64,000 bases of DNA from Cryptomeria japonica (lineage: Eukaryota > Streptophyta > Pinopsida > Cupressales > Cupressaceae), in NCBI RefSeq assembly GCF_030272615.1, contig NC_081409.1, forward strand, positions 913,013,840 to 913,077,839. Reading direction: 5' to 3'. Of the stretch, positions 57,720 through 64,000 are shown piece by piece (positions within the stretch are counted from its first letter, which is position 1; every line of letters begins with the position of its first letter). Both the position numbers and the translations under genes were made by a program. The notes under the pieces were generated by a model. It was not told the origin of the DNA and searched no databases. It worked only from the letters and a program-made list of their open reading frames with translations.

Positions 57720-58470
57720 TGTAGACACCCAAAATTGTCCAGTCTAATTAAATAAATATTTTATTTATTTAATTATCTAAACTTAATTCTTTTATTAATT
57801 AAATAAATCTTTATTTATTTAATTAATTCATTTATCCTCTTCTAGCCTTATTTCTCATTTAAATAAATACATTTATTTATTTAAATTATCCTTTTCCTAA
57901 ATTAAATAAATATCTTATTTATTTAATTATCCCACTTCTTCTATTAATTAATTCATTAACCTTTTCTACCCATGACACATGTCATTCATCTCTTAATTCA
58001 TACACTACCTACCCCTCTCATTATTTTATTATTTCTTTTACCTACCCTCTAATCATAGCCGACCTCCTTTTACACCTCTCAATCTTATCCCTCCATTTCA
58101 TATTGTGTCTTCTATATAAGGAGATGCTTCCTTCATTATCAAACCCTAATGACCTGACTACTTGATCAATTGACTACTTGGCATATGTGATCCTACTTGC
58201 AACCACATTCCGTTCTTTGTTGAGCTCTTGTGCACATAAAATCTGAGAGCAAATATATCAAGCAAGATCAATGGAGATAGGAAGAATGGAGATCCAAACC
58301 CTATTGGACATGTGATGGTATAATCTTTGTGATTTCATTTGATTTGCATTGTCTTAGGTAATCTTCATATGTTATGGTGGATCTTTGTTGTTGTTAGGCT
58401 AGGGTTTTGTGGTTGAATTCATTTAGCCTTTCAATATCATTATTATTGTTATCCATTTTCACCATATACA
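57720..58470 (+). repeat. 5' LTR of gypsy B
   Basis: About 751 bp, TGTAGACACCCAAAATTGTC to CACCATATACA. AT-only palindromes are at 57745-57960, and the TATA box TATATAAGG is at 58113-58121. Confidence 0.9.
58113..58121 (+). promoter_or_regulatory. TATA box in gypsy B LTR
   Basis: TATATAAGG at the same position as in both gypsy A LTRs. Confidence 0.65.
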
Positions 58471-58490
58471 TTTTGGCACACCCAGTGGGA
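58471..58490 (+). other. primer-binding region, gypsy B
   Basis: TTTTGGCACACCCAGTGGGA follows the LTR end directly. The tRNA is not assigned. Gypsy A has lost this region. Confidence 0.6.
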
Positions 58491-60738
58491 CTCTTGTCCC
58501 TTTTGTATTTAACATTTTGTTGTAGATGTTGTGTTTGAAGTTGCAGATCTGACATTTTCGATGACATTTTGGTATTTCCGCACCTGCGTACTTTTGGATC
58601 GCGTTTTTGATTTTTACCGCGTCTGTGAAATCTGGAATCACATCTATGTCCTCGACAGTATTTTATTTTGCAGATTCTGAAAAATTGCATCTGTGTTCCT
58701 CAGTCACGTCTGCGGTGTTTTTAGACGTGTCTATGTCCAAAAGTCATGTCTAGGTTCTGGAGCCACGTCTGTGTCTCACAGAAGTGCATCTGCGTCAGAG
58801 AGTCGCGTCTATGTTTGGGGTAACTGCATCTGTGTGCATTGATCTCATTTTTTGAGTTTATTGATTTAGTTTTTGGTCTTGCATTTAATGTTTCAGATCT
58901 GGTTTATTTTGAGCTAACATTTTCAAATCTAGCTAACGAAATTGGTGTAGCTTGTATTGAAAGCAAAATCATTTTGTTGAAGGCCCCTATTTTCACAAAG
59001 TCTTTTGGATCTAAAATTTACCTAACTTGTGTGCTTGCAGGAAGGGGTGATTATTTCAAACAATCCAAACTACTAACAAATCTTTGTTGTGGGTCCTTGG
59101 CAAGGGTTTTTGATTATTTTTGTGTGCTTTGTTTTCAATAGACTAGCAAACACTTCAATTGGTGCACTAAAATTGAATCATTGTCTTTTGTGTCTTGAGC
59201 AATAGGCTCTTTTTGTTTAATCTTTAGAGGGCCTGTCTTCCCGTGTGGTCATTAGGACTACTAGTGAGAAGAGAACGACCCAAGTGGTAGCAAAAGAAAA
59301 GCCATCTTCTTCCAAACCACTATAAATAACTGTATTCATGGTGAAAACTATGAATAACGTGTGCTGATTAGTTCATACCGACACTATGTCTCCCCATAAA
59401 CCCGTTTGATCAAATTTATTTGATCATCTGTAGGGCGTAACCCCTACCGGCTGGGAGCCTTCTGTATTAACAGAGCTGAAAGTGCCACATGTATGGCCAC
59501 ATGAGCGGATGCCCTTACTAGCACCTTTTTGTTTTAGAAGCCCAAATCCTTCTAGTTGTTGGAGCAGGAGGTCGGACCTCTAGTAGCGGCCCACACACAT
59601 ACGGTTCTTAGTAGAGATACAAAGTTTGCCACAGGGAGTTTTCATGGGGACTGATGCTTGGCTGACCCGAGAAGTGAGTGTCGAGGGTGGAGCCAGTGAG
59701 GTCAAGCATCTAAGTATCCACTCTGAATAGCGTAGCCTTGGGGTTAAAACCCCATGTGGGATCAACAACTATTATCTTGGCCAACCATAAGAATTGTGCT
59801 TGACTTATTTTAAACATTCAAACATTCAAGACCAAACAACAAAACATTGTGTCTTTTGTGTCTTCAAGTGTATACAAAACAATTTTACATCAAACAACAC
59901 ACTTTCTTTGAGTCATTTTTTTTTGAGTCTAGACATTTGCAAACATTGAGTCTTCATTAACACTGTGTCCTCTTGTCACAAAAAAACAGTCAAACAGTCA
60001 GATTTGGTCACAACAAAACAACTTCACAGATTGGAAAAATTGCACAAATTTTGCAGAAACACGTCTGTGTCTGACATAATAGCGTTTGTGTTGTATAACC
60101 ACGTCTATGAAGGGCAAAAACGTGTCTATGTTTCCAGAATCAACATTGCAATTTACCAAAAAAATCTCAGAAATGCGTCTGTGTTAAACAGAACCATGTC
60201 TGTGTAAGGAAATCACGTTTGTACAGTATATAGGTGCGTCTGTGTTTAGAATTAAAATTTTTTTACAGTCCGGCAAACAAACACAGTTAGTTTCGGAATT
60301 CTTGAGCTTCCTAGGTTATTTCTCCAGGGTTTTCATTTAGCATTTCAACCTGTCTTTGGGTCTCACAAAGTCCATCATTGCTTTACATCTTGCATTAAAT
60401 TTACATTTGTCTAAACTTGAGTCAAAAGGTCACTTGCTTGTCCTCATCATACTTTGTCAACACACTACATACAACAACATTTTGCTAAGTGGTCCCTCAT
60501 CAAGGTCTATCACCTTTGGGTCTCATTTGGTCTTACTTAGAGTCAAGGTCAACTTACCTCATCAAGAGAAACTATCCTCTCTTTGGAAGTCACACCTACT
60601 CTACTACATACATACTTGGTCTTACACTTTGGACATTGCAAGTACACCTCAGATTCATTTACATTCCATCAACCTCTTGGTCTTCCATACTTTTTCCATT
60701 TTCATCTAGTCTCACACATCTCGGTCAATACCTAGTTC
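58491..60738 (+). other. leader of gypsy B with CGTCTGTGT clusters
   Basis: Long non-coding leader. Two blocks (about 58550-58840 and 60055-60255) are full of degenerate CGTCTGTGT / CATCTGTGT / CGTCTATGT words spaced about 20-40 bp apart. The rest matches the leader of gypsy A, which lacks both blocks. Confidence 0.75.
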
Positions 60739-63662
60739 ATGGTTGAAACCTGTCTTAAAAAATCTAGGAGAGAAACTAAAGAGGCTCAAGAGTTCACAAA
60801 CATGAGTGTCTATGAGTATGACAATGATGTCTTTTTCAATACTGATCATACCACATTACCTGACATGGATGCCTATAGAAACATTCCAAATGTTGAGCAC
60901 ATGGACACTACAAACAACAATGATACACACAATGACAATATGGACAACTTTTCCGTACATTCAGCAGATGTGGAAGAATCCATTATGGACCCTCGCTTCA
61001 ATTGATTGATTGAGGAAATAATGAGGAGGGATAGACAATACTTCTTACAAATGATGGCACAAAGTGGAGCCAAGATACCTCATGATTTTGACATGTCTCA
61101 AATAATGGAAAATCGACCTTTGCAACAACCTCACTCCAACATGGATAAAAGGAGGCCTAATAGTGGAGGCAATAGAGGACCACATATGGTGCCTAAATCA
61201 CCATCATCTTTGTTTCAAAAACCAGAGGTCCCACATACACATGGTCAAGCATATGATACTCACCTTCACAGACCATTATGGAAGTCTTATGCAGAGAAAT
61301 ATGCTCAATCACATATCAATGCTAAGGATCAACCACCAAAGCAATTGGATATTCAAAGGCATGCTTAAAATTTGGACACAAGGAAACCTCGTGTCAAATT
61401 TGGGGGCAACACATTAGAACATGACATGCTTGTAGAGTATGGTATACATGGACAAAATAGATATTGCGTTCCTCAACATGAATCTATACCAAGTGGTCCA
61501 TATATGCAGCATCACTATAGACCTCCTCCATATGAACATGTGTATGATCAATATCATCCATATATGCAACATGCTCCTCCTCCAATTGGTGCCTCAAGCA
61601 TGGGGTATGGTCCAAGAAGTCGATCTCCACCTAAGAGCAATTTGGAGAAACAAATCAGGGACTTACAAAAGAAACTGGAGGACATAAATACACCAAAGCC
61701 AACATACACAATGAGAGACATATGTCCTTATCCATTTGACAAGAGCATTCCAATGCCTCCATTTCCTACACACTTTGTGAGACCTAAGTTTGATGAGTAT
61801 AGAGGAAAAGGGGATCCTAAGGCACACATCAGATAGTTTTTCACAGCTTGCATTGAGGTAGCAGCAGAAGAGACATATTTGATGAGATTATTCCGACAAA
61901 GCCTAGGTGATCAAGCTATGGAATGGTTCTCCCAACTTCCACCTGGAATTAAGTCATGGGGTGACTTAGCAGAGGAATTTATTCAACATTTCTCCTACAA
62001 TATAGAGACAGACATATCAGTCACTACCTTGTGCAACACCAAGCAAAAAGAGGGAGAATCTTTTGCATCATTTTTACAAAGATGGAGGAATCTAGCTAGT
62101 AGATGCTCTTGTGAAATTCCACAAAAACAAATGGTAGAGATGTTCACCCAAAATGTTAACAAAGACATTGGCTATGATCTAAGGAAAGCTTGTTTGTCCA
62201 CCTTCAAGGATGTCATTGAAAAAGGCTTAGCAACAGAGAAGGTCCTAATTGAACAAGGCATCGTCAAGATATTCAAAGAAAACAATGAGGACTTTAAAGG
62301 AAAAGACAAGCCAAGATTTTGGAACAAAAACAAGAACACAGTCAATGATGGTGTTGTAGATGCCAATACAGTACAACCCAAAATCATTTTTTCCAGATCA
62401 AGCTCTACAAACAATTAGGTGAATACCCAAACAACTTCTAAATCATGAAGGAAGTACAGTCCATTGGGAGAACCATTTGAGTCAGTTTTCAAAAAGCTAG
62501 TGGCAAACAAGATAATCACTATTCCAGATTTTCCTCTATATGAACCAAAGGTTAAACCAAATTGGTGGAATGATGATGAATATTGTGAATTTCATAAGAG
62601 CAAGGGTCATAAGACAAGAAATTGTCATCGACTAAAGAATATCATACAAGATCTCATTGATAGAGGTGACATTGAGATTGAAGGACACTCATCCAATCAA
62701 GAACATGAAATCTTTAAGGAACCATTCCCAAAGCATGACAAGGGAAAAGATGGAACCACAAATGACCAAACCAACTATACCAGAGCATCTTATAACTATG
62801 ATTCAACCATCAATCATATATCGATGGACAATTATGTCTCTACCATTATCATCAAGGACAAAAACCCTGAGAATTCTACCCAGAGACCCAAGATTTTCTT
62901 AAAAGGTGTTGGATCTTCTTCCGAACCTACCTCTGAATGTCATATTACAACCCATCAAGGTAAATTCACTTTGCAAGGTGCTCCAGCCAAGAACACCACT
63001 TCCTCATCAAGCAAACCTGAGTATGACTGTGTAGAACAGTTAGGGAAGACACCCGCACTCATCTCCATCCTTGAGCTCTTACGCATATCCCCCACACATA
63101 AAGCTATTCTTGACAAAATCTTGAGAGAAACTGTCATTCTTACTGATCTGAACGTGGACTAGTTTCAAGCCATGGTGGGATACCTTTCCATTCCACACTC
63201 CCTTACATTCATAGAAGCCGATGACGCCTCCGTAAGTCAGCCACATAATGCAGCATTACACATTGAAGCCTTCATACACAAACATAGAATCAAACAAGTC
63301 CTGATAGATGGAGGAGCAGGTCTAAACATTTGTACATTGAGTTCACTATTAAACAATTGGGATATTCAGACAAAGCTATGAATTCTATAAACAAAATTAT
63401 CATCAAAGCATATGATGATGAAGAATGTTCATCCAAAGGCACAGTCACCTTACCTCTCAAAGTTGGGCCAGTTACAAAGGATGTGGTTTGTCAAGTCCTA
63501 GACCTGGATCTCACATACAATATATTGTTAGGACGTCCTTGGATTCATGAGATGAGCACAGTCCCATCTACATATCATCGATGTATCAAGTTCCCACACA
63601 ATGGAGTTGAAGTGACCGTCAAAGCTGATCCAAATCCATTCATATATTGCAACAATCTGTGA
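60739..63662 (+). pseudogene. gypsy B gag-protease polyprotein, broken
   Basis: Starts MVETCLKKSRRETKE. The gag core has GKGDPKAHIR, then LGDQAMEWFSQLPPG and FIQHFSYNIE. The knuckle is CEFHKSKGHKTRNC near 62584-62625 (C-x2-H-x4-H-x4-C, with histidine where the second cysteine is usual). The protease has VLIDGGAGLNICTL and YNILLGRPWIHEM. Stops near 61003, 61366, 61834, 62416, 62446 and 63160 mostly replace glutamine codons of the family. A 2-bp insertion near 63341 shifts frame inside the protease just after its active site. It is better preserved than gypsy A. Confidence 0.9.
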
Positions 63663-64000
63663 CCTAGATCAGAAATAAAAATCCCAGTCAATTGACAAGA
63701 TATTGCTTCTTCAGCATATGTGGATCTAGAATCCTTGAAAGCTTCTATATCAAAACAAGCAGAGCTAAAAGAAAAGTTCAAGTTTAAAGACATGGGATGT
63801 GGTGAGTATATTTTTCATGTTGATCAACTCCCACTATCTCCTGACACATTTTGTCGACAGGAACAATCTACAAGCAATATGCAAGACCAAGGAAGTGGGT
63901 GTGAACCACTTAGTGTTGTGGCTACTAAGTCTGAATGCAAAACTCCTCTAGTGGTGCAAGCATCTCTTGATATCAATAATCCTAAGAGTGGTTCCAACAA
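63663..64000 (+). other. linker after protease, gypsy B
   Basis: Follows the gypsy A sequence at 24652-24982 to the end of the window (for example GTTGTGGCTACTAAGT). No reverse transcriptase motif appears before the edge. Confidence 0.7.

Larger units (their letters stand above)
57720..64000 (+). mobile_element. gypsy B: Ty3/gypsy element, 5' part
   Basis: Same family as gypsy A, with an intact LTR end and primer site. Order: LTR, primer site, 2.2-kb leader, gag-protease pseudogene, then the same linker as gypsy A to the window end. It is inserted in the 5' LTR of copia-3. Whether it ever had reverse transcriptase lies outside the window. Confidence 0.9.

Noticed and set aside
1-64000. Host protein-coding, tRNA or rRNA genes
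   Set aside because: No non-transposon domain, splice-consistent exon set, tRNA-like A/B boxes or rRNA sequence was recognised. The scan was by eye, so short exons could be missed.

Overview
The window looks like gene-poor intergenic DNA of a large plant genome. It is essentially one nest of decayed LTR retrotransposons, and I found no intact host gene, tRNA, rRNA or CRISPR array. The evidence is plant-type Ty1/copia and Ty3/gypsy gag and pol proteins, primer sites matching initiator Met tRNA, LTRs of 0.75 to about 4 kb, 5-bp target duplications, and stop codons in most long frames. The long, slowly removed elements would suit a gymnosperm, but that is an inference and no sequence here proves it.

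Layout. 1-4045: 5' half of a minus-strand gypsy element (LTR, leader, gag) inserted into copia-1, whose remaining pol and 3' LTR run from 4046 to about 7720. 7726-10935: unclassified segment carrying a dozen copies of a conserved hairpin among diverged spacers. 10965-11210: tail of a copia LTR. 12592-15818: a 3.2-kb solo LTR with a perfect TATAG target duplication. 16575-45789: a minus-strand gag-only LTR element of the same family as that solo LTR. It is split by gypsy A (19014-30452, duplication ACAAG), copia-2 (33963-41354, duplication CAACA) and two solo copia LTRs (17412-18209 and 44198-45008). 45790-48018: 3' part of a non-autonomous copia-like element with an unknown coiled-coil-like protein. 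48019-49693: probable minus-strand copia LTR remnant. 49954-51160: LTR, primer site and first codons of another copia element. 51161-57719: copia-3 on the minus strand, close kin of copia-2, its 5' LTR broken by gypsy B. 57720-64000: gypsy B (LTR, leader, gag, protease), running off the window.

How the parts relate. Copia-1, -2 and -3 are one family (gag, protease, integrase, reverse transcriptase, RNase H in that order) and share a 3'-UTR hairpin and an LTR motif. Gypsy A and B are another family with a gag-protease frame. A has lost reverse transcriptase, RNase H and most of integrase, but carries an antisense plant-mobile-domain-like pseudogene before its 3' LTR. Many stops are consistent with C-to-T change at methylated cytosines. 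The most unusual signals are the hairpin array at 8.4-10.45 kb, the large GC-tipped palindromes of the first gypsy element, the antisense plant-mobile-domain pseudogene, the gag-only family with very long LTRs, and stop codons shared by copia-2 and copia-3.

All alignments and counts were made by eye.
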